Source of the DNA: Vibrio sp. BS-M-Sm-2
GTDB lineage: Bacteria; Pseudomonadota; Gammaproteobacteria; Enterobacterales; Vibrionaceae
Assembly: GCF_041504345.1 (NCBI RefSeq)
Contig: NZ_CP167894.1
Span: 248,001-312,000, forward strand
Direction of reading: 5' to 3'
Length of the DNA: 64,000 nucleotides
The notes beneath the pieces are model-generated. The model had not been told where the DNA came from and made no database searches. It saw only the letters and a program-made list of their open reading frames with translations. The position numbers were made by a program, and so were the translations under genes. Each line of letters starts with the position of its first letter. The first letter of the stretch is position 1. Positions 54,720 to 62,690 of this stretch are shown here, piece after piece.

Positions 54720-56014
54720 AATTTCCTCGCTATAGACACATCTTCTAAGTGAAGGTTGCCGTAACCTATATTGCTACCTTTTGCTGAATAGGTATAAGAC
54801 CCGATAGGCTCAACGGTAAAGCCTTTGCTATCTTCGGGAAGCATTGAACTATGGAAATTAAGCACGCTAAATAGCCACACGTCTTTAGCGCAAGTGAGCT
54901 GGTCAAGATCTTCCGGTAAGTCACTATTGATTTGCTCGTAATACTCCAAAGCGGAAATGCTGGTTTTTCCCTTACCAATAAAGGCTTCAGCAAAAAAGGT
55001 ATCGCAATGAGAATCAATGTCCGCTTCAATCAGCTCTTGTATTTCAACATCAAGAGTTAATTCTCGGCGCTCAGCTTCTTCAACAACCGGAAGCTCTTCT
55101 TGTTCGGCGGGCTGTGCCGTAATTTTTTCAACAATATCGGCCAATTCCGGCTCTTGGTCCATATCATCAGGATTTGGGTGATGCGCAAATTGTATAGGCT
55201 CAGAAAGCCAAAACATCGGTATACCATCATGCTTTGCTACCTCATCAGGCAAGATCAAATCGTCACTTGGTGCCCAGTGTGGTTCTTGATCAATAAACCG
55301 ATCAAAGGCATTGATCAGGTCCTTATCACGCTCGCGGTTACGATACTTCAGCATCAAAGCTCGGAGTTGAATTAGGATAGACCCGAGCTCTTGTTGGCAA
55401 CTACGAATCGCACTGTGCATTTCAGCACAAAACAAGGTGTTGAGCTCTGAGTTATCTCCAGCCATTTCACTCAACAACTTAAAAGAGAAAGCTTTCATGC
55501 CAGTAACAAGCTTTTCAGCTTGCTCTATAGCAACTTGGTTCTCTTTTTGTTTTTGAGCGAGCGTATGGCCATAGCCAAAATCATAACTGATACGGTTTCT
55601 TAAGCGGCGACAAGACTCTTGCAAGTCCATTGTGATTTCATAAACCACACCTTCAAGGCTATTAAACCTATCCGCCTCTTGTTCTCTTTTGCCATTTAAT
55701 TTAGCTTCCAGGTATTCTTGCGCTAAGCCCTGAATTTCTGGAATGCGCTCAGCATGTTGAGTCCCGAGAAATGAACTCGCTTCCGTTTCAAGGAAATAGT
55801 TCATCAGTGCTTCCATTTTAGGATGCACGCGGTAACCGCGGCTTGTCACGATAACAACACGGGCTTCTTTTAATTTACGTAGGTCATTGGCGTTTTCATG
55901 AGTTTCACGTATCGTGCCATTTTCAAAAACATGCGTTAATGTGTCCTTTGCTTGGCTGATTAAGCGAAGCATGTGGTTAACACCACCATGTTTGCCATTG
56001 TTTTGAGGGCTCAT
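54716..56014 (-). CDS. JetA/MksF-like kleisin subunit of a Wadjet-like SMC system
   Basis: About 432 residues. The ATG at 56014 overlaps the previous stop (TGATG) and has AAGGGGAG upstream; a TTG one codon earlier is unlikely. It has an N-terminal winged-helix-like region (MLRLISQAKDTLTHVFENG through RGYRVHPKMEALMNYF), a long helical middle part, an acidic linker (about 285-330), and a C-terminal part of no known motif. This is the layout of MukF/MksF/JetA kleisins that bridge an SMC dimer and bind the MukE-like partner. The call depends on its neighbours. Confidence 0.7.
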   Translation of the reverse strand: MSPQNNGKHGGVNHMLRLISQAKDTLTHVFENGTIRETHENANDLRKLKEARVVIVTSRGYRVHPKMEALMNYFLETEASSFLGTQHAERIPEIQGLAQEYLEAKLNGKREQEADRFNSLEGVVYEITMDLQESCRRLRNRISYDFGYGHTLAQKQKENQVAIEQAEKLVTGMKAFSFKLLSEMAGDNSELNTLFCAEMHSAIRSCQQELGSILIQLRALMLKYRNRERDKDLINAFDRFIDQEPHWAPSDDLILPDEVAKHDGIPMFWLSEPIQFAHHPNPDDMDQEPELADIVEKITAQPAEQEELPVVEEAERRELTLDVEIQELIEADIDSHCDTFFAEAFIGKGKTSISALEYYEQINSDLPEDLDQLTCAKDVWLFSVLNFHSSMLPEDSKGFTVEPIGSYTYSAKGSNIGYGNLHLEDVSIARKL

Positions 56015-56652
56015 CAAAAGTTGAACTCCCCTTGGTTCTCGTTTGCTTTGTTAACTGTCTCAACGATCTTTTCATGCGTATCGATGAAATCGAGCACCTC
56101 GTAAACAAAGTCTAATTTTCCCGTCATCACATAGAGTTGGCGCTCTTTGTTTACTAAATGAGCCACCCCTTCTTTAACCAGAAATTCAACAACCACATTT
56201 AGTTTATCAGCGGCACTGTCACGCACTTTTTTTCGACTCACTTTTGGAAGTCGATAAATACTATCGAGTTTCTCCATCAAGCTAGGAGACGATTGGATTT
56301 GCGCACTCAGCACAGGCACATTTAACTCATCACCACCAACCATCACTGCTTCAACTTGAGCAGCCTCACTGACTGTCGCCACGAACTTAACCACAGGTCG
56401 AATGATACCGTGTACATTACTCATCAACGCGGTCACCTGACGACGATTGTGGTCGTCGATATTTTTATAGGTGACATAATAAGCGCTGGTTCTGCTCGTA
56501 CATTGGAGCTCGCGGCTCATAAGAGTCAACGCTTGATTGATTTCTCGGCGTGTACGATCCTCTTTAAGCGTCTTGTAAGCTTCACGATCAGTTGCTGGGC
56601 AGATAAAGCTACCACTAAGCAGAGATTCTAGGACTTGTGATACTGGCTTCAT
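56014..56652 (-). CDS. JetB/MksE-like subunit of a Wadjet-like SMC system
   Basis: 212 residues, all helical and winged-helix-like, with no catalytic motif (VLESLLSGSFICPATDREAYKTL at the start, VEFLVKEGVAHLVNKERQLYVMTG later). Size and position match MukE/MksE/JetB, a dimer that binds the kleisin and DNA. ATGA overlap with the SMC gene upstream, TGATG with the kleisin gene downstream. Confidence 0.72.
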   Translation of the reverse strand: MKPVSQVLESLLSGSFICPATDREAYKTLKEDRTRREINQALTLMSRELQCTSRTSAYYVTYKNIDDHNRRQVTALMSNVHGIIRPVVKFVATVSEAAQVEAVMVGGDELNVPVLSAQIQSSPSLMEKLDSIYRLPKVSRKKVRDSAADKLNVVVEFLVKEGVAHLVNKERQLYVMTGKLDFVYEVLDFIDTHEKIVETVNKANENQGEFNF

Positions 56653-59600
56653 GCTTCTACTCCTGTGCTAGTTTCAGCGGCTTTAGCTAACGCAAGTTTG
56701 CTTACTTTAGGTTTGTTGAAAATGTTCTTGTAAGGCGTTAAGTGGTACAGGTACTTGAATAAATTGGCTGTACGGTTATTGCCATCTGGTTGAGCCGCAA
56801 TAACATTGAAGTTGTGTGCCCCCATCATTTTAAGTAATTTAGCTTGGTTTTCTGCCGTCAGCTTACCAATCTCATCGGTTGGGTAAGTTATGGATAGTCG
56901 ACTTGCTCCACGTTGTTGCGTCAGTAGTGCTAAATACAACATGGATTGAATGAGCAAGTTCGTACCATTACTGGCCAAATCACGCATATCTTTATCTGTT
57001 TTGGCCGTTTTACGCTGGTTGTTCTCGATGACTTCAAATTTGATGTCAAACAGCTCAGTAGGCTTCTTAACTTTCTCGGCACTAATATGGTATGTCAGTG
57101 TACTTAAAGCGTTGAAAAACTCTTTGGTTGGTAGCTCAGCCGATCCCGTTTTATCCCACTCTTCGTAAATCTCAGAGAAGTTAATAATATCTTGCCAACC
57201 TTGTAGTTTGGAAAGTGAACTTTCAACGTTAATGTCAATAGAACCAACCACCGAGAACGTGTTATTGAGCTTTACTTGTTCAGAGATATTACGACCAAGT
57301 TTCTTAATGTCACGGTCGAAGCCGAGTAGCCGATGCTTGAAGTCAACGAGCATACGCCCCATGTTGACCGCGCTTTCAATTGTTATGCTGGTCACCTGAG
57401 GAATAATGTCATTCATGATGATTTCTAGAATATCTATTCGCTTAGAGTCACTAGCAACAATATCCTCTGTAATGGCGTTTCGGCTGCTTTCATTCCAGAA
57501 ACGATACAGCTCCCCGTCACCAAGGTTGAGAGTGATAGTTTCCATCTGTTGTATATCTTTTTTACGTAGCTTAGTAAGCCTCTCTAACTCCGGGAGTTTG
57601 CTCTCTACATAGCTCAAGAGTGAATTTAAATCGCCGTTATAATCGAGCGCTTCTTGGCTGCCTTCTTCGCCCTCAAACATCACATAGTTAGTTAGGCGAG
57701 AGATTGCACTGTCAGCTCGCTGTTTGTGGTTTCTCAAGATAGAGAGCTTCTCATCAAACTCTTTTTTGGTTCGATGAGCTTTGGCTCTCAACTCTTTCAG
57801 TTTAGTTTCAAAAGATTCAAACTCTTGATGCACCGTTTCAAGTTCTTTGACCTTAGTATTTCGATCGTCACGTCTCTTAGGATCATCCACTTCATAAACA
57901 GCAAGCCATATCTCGTATTCTTTGATTTTATGAGACTTCACTTTTAAGTTTTTGATCTCATTATCAAGCAATTCAATTTCTTCTTTGTAGCGTTGATAGA
58001 TTTCACCGCTAATACCTTGATCACTCAACCGCTGTTCATACTCCGTTTTGATGCGCTGTTTGTTCTCGCCTAACGTCAGAGTACTTTTTTCCAGTAATTC
58101 GTCTATAGCTCCGATCGTGAGATCAAGTGATGATTCAACATTGCTAATTTGAGTAAGCCTGTCGTTGTTTAGCTCTAATTTTGCTTCTTCAAAACGTTCA
58201 AGCGTCACTGAGATTTCCCTATCAATCAGGGCTATAGCTTTCTCAATCGATTTGATGTTTATATTAATTTTTTCGACTAAGCCCTCTTTTGCACGGGCAA
58301 TCTCTATTTTCTTGTTTTTAAGGTTAACCTTAGTTTGTGATAGGTCACCCTCAGCGTTTCGCAGCTCATTGCGTAATCGTGATAACTCAAGCGTTGACTG
58401 CTTAATAGCAAAATCATTTTTCAAAATTTGCTTATTGAAATCAGCCTCTGCGTCTTCAAGCTCAACGATACGGTCCATCAAGTGAGCCTGCTCTTCCACA
58501 TCAGCTTTGTTGGTGACACTACAATCTGCTAGGTTGCTCGTATCGATATATAAATCGTACATTGAACCTGAATCTTCAGTCATTGATGGTGTGAGTGTCG
58601 TGTCCATCAAAAGCTCATCGGTGAGAACACGACCAAGTGGAGAGCTTTGCCACCCCTGTCGATTAGCCTCCAGGAACGAGAACAAGGTTCCTGAATCTGG
58701 GTCTAATCGGTTACTTACTACTTTTAGCCTGGTTTCGGCATCGCGCATATTTCGACGAGTGGCCTCTAATCTTTCGAGTAGCTTTTCACGTTTAGTTTGT
58801 AAGTTGACTCCTTCCTTCTCACTCAAAGTTGTCGTGTGTTTTAACGTGTCTACTTGTTCTTGTAATCTGTCCTTCTCAGACTCCAACTGCTCTCTCTGCT
58901 CAATGAGAAACTCATCAATATCTGGGTTCTTTAGTCGCTGCTTTTGAGTAGCGAGTTCAGCCCTATGCTCCATAAGAGCCTGAGATTTATCCGCTGTAAA
59001 AATCGTATGGGTTTGGGTCAGTTCCTTTAACTGTGGCTGATATACATCGTCTATCTTGTCTTTTTTAACCTTGCACTCTTTCTCGGCATCAAGTTTTTGC
59101 TCTGTTAGGTCAGACTTTTCTTTATTGAACTTACTAACAAGGCTTTGTTTGTCTTTCTCATACTTTGCTTTGGCATCATTTACCTTAGTTTCAAGATCGG
59201 CGTAACTTTGTCTTTGTTGTGCCACCCTGTTTTCCATTTCTGGCAGTTGCTTTAGCTTAACGGACAGCTCTGGATAACCACTATTTTCGTATGTTATAAG
59301 CTTGCTGTGATGTACTTCGATCTCAGAGTTAATACTTGTGATAGAACGTTGAAGAGCGCTCTTTTGAACCTCTTTATCAAGCTTATCTTGATTAATTTCG
59401 CCAATCTGCTTGTCACTGTTTTCAAGAAAATCTGAGCGTTGCAGTTCGGTTTTCTTAAGAGAGCCATCAAGGCTTTCAGAGGCTTCACGAATGATTGTTA
59501 AGGCATTGGCGAGCTGAGTGGTTAGATAGGCAATCTGCTTATTGTTCGCAATAGCTTCAATGAACGCTTCTTTTTTGTCTAGGAACGCTGTTAGGCCGTT

Positions 59601-60311
59601 GTAGTCATCACACCATTGTTCAATTCTGTTTGCATCCACACCAAACTCTAATGTGCTATTCCCTTGCTCGAGGATATCCAGGAAAAGCGCCTTTGTGTCG
59701 GCCATATTGAATTCACCTTGAATCAACGCCGCTGTAATTTTTTCAATGTGACGAACATCATGACGACCAGAGCACAAAGAGTAGCTTAGGAACTGATTAC
59801 TCAAATTCCCTGCATTAATATTTTGGATAATTTCGCGGTACTCTTTGACGCTAGTAATACGCGACTCGTATTCTAAGCCGTTAGCGTTCAGCTCCGCGGC
59901 CAGCTTTGTACAGCCGATAGCGTAAGGCTTATCTTCGCTGTCTTGTTTAATGATCACTGACTGCTCAAACTGACCTTTAACGAAAAGGTAAACAATGCCA
60001 CCTTTAGTACTAAGGTTTCGATAACAAATGACATGAGCAACTTGACCACGAGCAGTAATGTACTCGAAAACAATATAACTGTTGTTGTGTGGTAAATACC
60101 ATTCGGCAAAGGGCTTATTGACATTCGATTTTCTGACGATCTGCGTACCAGTCGCTCCATAAAAGAACGGAATGAGCCTTAACAGTGATGTTTTGCCTTC
60201 TCCGTTACCGCCAGTGATCTGAGTGGGGGCATCAAAAGAATACTCAGAAAACATCTTGTTTTTCTGATAAGAATTTATTGCGATAACTTTGGTCAATCCG
60301 GCATACATCAT
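56649..60311 (-). CDS. JetC/MksB-like SMC ATPase of a Wadjet-like system
   Basis: 1220 residues with SMC architecture. The N-terminal head has Walker A TGGNGEGKTSLL (34-44). Two long coiled-coil arms (about 270-520 and 600-930) flank a hinge-like region. The C-terminal head has the ABC signature region NGTNLLIQSMLYLALL and Walker B ITYPTDEIGKL with the catalytic Glu. SMC complexes of this class extrude DNA loops and mark closed-circular plasmids for cutting. It is the first gene of its operon and divergent from a WYL regulator. It lacks the long neck insertions of true MukB. Confidence 0.82.
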   Translation of the reverse strand: MMYAGLTKVIAINSYQKNKMFSEYSFDAPTQITGGNGEGKTSLLRLIPFFYGATGTQIVRKSNVNKPFAEWYLPHNNSYIVFEYITARGQVAHVICYRNLSTKGGIVYLFVKGQFEQSVIIKQDSEDKPYAIGCTKLAAELNANGLEYESRITSVKEYREIIQNINAGNLSNQFLSYSLCSGRHDVRHIEKITAALIQGEFNMADTKALFLDILEQGNSTLEFGVDANRIEQWCDDYNGLTAFLDKKEAFIEAIANNKQIAYLTTQLANALTIIREASESLDGSLKKTELQRSDFLENSDKQIGEINQDKLDKEVQKSALQRSITSINSEIEVHHSKLITYENSGYPELSVKLKQLPEMENRVAQQRQSYADLETKVNDAKAKYEKDKQSLVSKFNKEKSDLTEQKLDAEKECKVKKDKIDDVYQPQLKELTQTHTIFTADKSQALMEHRAELATQKQRLKNPDIDEFLIEQREQLESEKDRLQEQVDTLKHTTTLSEKEGVNLQTKREKLLERLEATRRNMRDAETRLKVVSNRLDPDSGTLFSFLEANRQGWQSSPLGRVLTDELLMDTTLTPSMTEDSGSMYDLYIDTSNLADCSVTNKADVEEQAHLMDRIVELEDAEADFNKQILKNDFAIKQSTLELSRLRNELRNAEGDLSQTKVNLKNKKIEIARAKEGLVEKININIKSIEKAIALIDREISVTLERFEEAKLELNNDRLTQISNVESSLDLTIGAIDELLEKSTLTLGENKQRIKTEYEQRLSDQGISGEIYQRYKEEIELLDNEIKNLKVKSHKIKEYEIWLAVYEVDDPKRRDDRNTKVKELETVHQEFESFETKLKELRAKAHRTKKEFDEKLSILRNHKQRADSAISRLTNYVMFEGEEGSQEALDYNGDLNSLLSYVESKLPELERLTKLRKKDIQQMETITLNLGDGELYRFWNESSRNAITEDIVASDSKRIDILEIIMNDIIPQVTSITIESAVNMGRMLVDFKHRLLGFDRDIKKLGRNISEQVKLNNTFSVVGSIDINVESSLSKLQGWQDIINFSEIYEEWDKTGSAELPTKEFFNALSTLTYHISAEKVKKPTELFDIKFEVIENNQRKTAKTDKDMRDLASNGTNLLIQSMLYLALLTQQRGASRLSITYPTDEIGKLTAENQAKLLKMMGAHNFNVIAAQPDGNNRTANLFKYLYHLTPYKNIFNKPKVSKLALAKAAETSTGVEA

Positions 60312-60517
60312 CGTATCTATCTCGAGTTATGTTGTTTTTCTTGACTGAAAATCAACCAGTTTGAATTTGTGGCCACTAAATCAGGTTACAGCTTTCAATA
60401 CCATCGACTCTCTCACAGTAAAGATTCCTGACTCTTCCTGCCCTTCTCAATATCCACAATAAATATATGTACTTTTTTACTACATGTATATACTGTATAC
60501 ATCAACATGTAACATTT
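60312..60517. promoter_or_regulatory. Divergent promoter, SMC operon / WYL regulator, with palindromic operator
   Basis: The inverted repeat ATGTATA-TACTG-TATACAT (60484-60502) overlaps a likely -10 box TATACT at 60489-60494, just before the WYL gene start at 60518. A shorter palindrome TACATGTA (60481-60488) overlaps it, and another ACATGT lies at 60505-60510. A WYL-type dimer binding here would control its own gene and possibly the SMC operon. Confidence 0.65.
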
Positions 60518-61174
60518 ATGAGCACGAACATGAGTCAAGCAGATATCAAATGGGACCAACAGGTACGATTTCGACTAATTGAGATCATTGCTCTTTGGGA
60601 GGGTCGACTGACGACAAATCACCTATGTGATGCTTTTCACATAGGGCGACAACAGGCTTCTAGGGATATCAACAAGTACATTAGCTTAACTGACCAAGGT
60701 CAATTGATACTCGATAGGACAATTAAAGGCTATAGGCCAGCAGACAACTTTAAGCCTTCATTTACTAAAGGGACTGCTCATGAGTATCTACTTATGCTTC
60801 ATCAGCAATATAACCAAGAAGAGACCTTCGAGTTCTTTAATTGGGGGGAAGCTCAATCGACCGTATTGAACGTTCCTGAAAGGGCTATATCACCAAGCAT
60901 TGTTCGAGGATTAATCGCGGCAGCAAGGGCTAACCTTCGCGTCGATATTGACTATGTATCACTCTCTACACCTGAGGTTCGAGGTCGAATTATTGCGCCT
61001 CACAGCTTAGTCTATGATGGGATCAGGTGGCATGTAAGAGCATATTGTGAAGAGAAAAATGGATTTCGAGATTTCGTGTTAAGTCGCTTTAGGAACGAAC
61101 CTGACTTAATGGATAAGTCACCAAAAATGCGAGAACATGATGACAACTGGAACCATCAAGTTAAGTTAAGTTAA
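60518..61174 (+). CDS. WYL-domain regulator, BrxR/CapW-like (truncated by repeat frameshift)
   Basis: About 218 residues from the ATG at 60518 (or 60530). It has an N-terminal winged helix (FRLIEIIALWEGRLTTNHLCDAFHIGRQQASRDINKYI) and then a WYL domain (LIAAARANLRVDIDYVSLS through HVRAYCEEKNGFRDFVLSRF), the order of BrxR/CapW repressors of defence loci. The frame stops at a third copy of a five-base AAGTT unit. Removing one unit continues as KLTITPNPYLSEQQQ into the next frame, so the C-terminal dimer-stabilising WCX region is detached. Probable role: repress the divergent SMC operon; activity of the short form is uncertain. Confidence 0.82.
   Translation: MSTNMSQADIKWDQQVRFRLIEIIALWEGRLTTNHLCDAFHIGRQQASRDINKYISLTDQGQLILDRTIKGYRPADNFKPSFTKGTAHEYLLMLHQQYNQEETFEFFNWGEAQSTVLNVPERAISPSIVRGLIAAARANLRVDIDYVSLSTPEVRGRIIAPHSLVYDGIRWHVRAYCEEKNGFRDFVLSRFRNEPDLMDKSPKMREHDDNWNHQVKLS
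61158..61174. repeat. Three tandem AAGTT units at the frameshift point
   Basis: Three copies of AAGTT (61158-61172), followed by AA. Two copies keep the WYL gene in frame; three stop it. A 5-bp change alters frame, as in slipped-strand phase variation. Confidence 0.85.
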
Positions 61175-61389
61175 CGATTACACCTAATCCTTACTTGTCT
61201 GAGCAACAACAAGTTGTTGTTGCTGACGACTACGCTATGAAAAACAAGAAGATGGAAATAGTAACTCGTGGAGCTTTAGTCAGTTATTACTTGCGACGTA
61301 TGGGCGTCATACAAGACCAAAAGCTGCTAAAAGAACAACCAGAAGCCTATCAATTGACTGCTCACTTTGACGAAAGTCTACCTATATAA
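61168..61389 (+). pseudogene. Detached C-terminal part of the WYL regulator (WCX region)
   Basis: About 73 in-frame residues: KLTITPNPYLSEQQQ, DDYAMKNKKMEIVTRGALV and YYLRRMGVI. This is the usual end of BrxR/CapW-type proteins (PNP-x-LS, D-Y-x-M and R-x-A-L-x-x-Y-x-x-R motifs). It has no good start or ribosome site of its own (first option a TTG at 61195), so it is the lost tail of the upstream gene and not an independent gene. Confidence 0.8.
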
Positions 61390-61706
61390 ATCAAGGTTCG
61401 TTCGAGACAGCCCGATAAGATTGGTGATGTTCTAGATGGAACATCACCTGTCTGTGCTAGCAATTAGAACCCGACTTTTTGGTATCACTTTCAATAAGAA
61501 CACACTAACTCACTCACCCTTCTCCCGGTCGCCCTCGCTGATGTCATAAAACCTGTCATTTTCTAAGCTAATGAGGACAAGCATACTAACCTCTATATAG
61601 ACCCCAATGAGTATCTCAAATGACTCTACAGGCCATGTTGATAAATCATCCAATTTAGGGGGCATTGACCATGATATCGATAGCGAATAAAACAAAGAGG
61701 TCGACC
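61390..61706. other. Intergenic segment with a stem-loop, no gene seen
   Basis: About 317 bases. The perfect 10-bp stem GGTGATGTTC/GAACATCACC (61423-61432 with 61439-61448), extended by an outer GACAG/CTGTC pair, lies 35 bases after the WYL tail. There is no U-tract directly after it. A minus-strand frame here has a compositionally odd product and is not believed. Confidence 0.55.
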
Positions 61707-62534
61707 ATGACACACAACTCAACAAAAATTGCACAAGCGCTTAAGGAGCTTTCTACAAGCTCCTCAAAAAAAATACAGAACGGTATTAAAATGCTGAAGG
61801 CAAACTATCGAGCCGAAGACAGGAAAATAACAGCTATTCAATTAGCTAAAGCTGCAGGGTACGAAAATTACATGACGGGTAATGAGCAGTACGGCAGCTT
61901 TGCTCATGAGCTAAGCCTTATCCTCCAGCACACACCTGAACAGCAAAAAAATGGAGTACCTATTTGGACATATACCATTTGTACAGCGGCTGATGAAACA
62001 AATATCAATGGTCACTTCACGTGGGTATTAAAAGATCAGGTGGCAGAAGCTCTAGAAGAGTTAAAATGGGTCACTCCTATCGCTCCAAACAACGTAATAA
62101 CAGATTTAGAAATGATGCAGGCTCAGCTCGATACTTTGTCAGAAAAAGATAGAGAGATAACCATTCAAGCGCGTATCGGGCAAGGACTATTTCGATCTCG
62201 GCTCATTCACCATTGGACAAGTTGTTCGGTGACAGGATTCGATAACACGGATTTTCTTGTTGCATCCCACATCAAACCTTGGCGTGACTGCTCCGCATCC
62301 GAAGCGATAGATATGACAAATGGATTATTGCTTACCCCAAACTTAGATACTGCTTTTGATAAAGGCTACATATCTTTTGATCGTGATGGGCTGATTATGT
62401 TATCACCACAATTAACATCAAATGACGTCGAAAAACTGAATATTTCACCCACTATGAAGCTTCGTTGGTGCTTCCCCCAGCATGATCATTTTTTGCAGTA
62501 TCATCGAAAACACATCTTTAGGAAAGACTCCTAA
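61707..62534 (+). CDS. HNH endonuclease
   Basis: About 275 residues from the ATG at 61707, with AAAGAGG six bases upstream; earlier in-frame starts (61665, 61671) are possible. The N-terminal helical region is unassigned. The C-terminal half is an HNH nuclease: CSVTGFDNTDFLVASHIKPW (one CxxxG element and the first His), then NGLLLTPNLDTAFDKGYISF with the N and D of the fold. Such nucleases are frequent single-gene restriction or accessory factors in defence islands. The target is not known. It is not in an operon with a visible partner. Confidence 0.85.
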   Translation: MTHNSTKIAQALKELSTSSSKKIQNGIKMLKANYRAEDRKITAIQLAKAAGYENYMTGNEQYGSFAHELSLILQHTPEQQKNGVPIWTYTICTAADETNINGHFTWVLKDQVAEALEELKWVTPIAPNNVITDLEMMQAQLDTLSEKDREITIQARIGQGLFRSRLIHHWTSCSVTGFDNTDFLVASHIKPWRDCSASEAIDMTNGLLLTPNLDTAFDKGYISFDRDGLIMLSPQLTSNDVEKLNISPTMKLRWCFPQHDHFLQYHRKHIFRKDS

Positions 62535-62690
62535 TTAGTGGTTAGTACTTTTTGAGTCACTCTCCTAACGGCGAATGCTCAAGCCATAACTAGCATTTAG
62601 TGAAATGTGCCGCAATTTATATCATTACACTTTCTTTCTAAGATAGGTCAAACAATAAATAGATATCTTAGATATTGGAAAAGTAGAACT

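Noticed and set aside
61510..61734. A 74-residue minus-strand frame opposite the HNH gene start.
   Set aside because: Overlaps the start of a real gene, has low-complexity hydrophobic content and no ribosome site.
27302..62534. CRISPR array within the defence island.
   Set aside because: No regularly spaced 25-40 base direct repeats and no cas genes were found; the only tandem repeats are 5, 6, 18 and 22 bases long.
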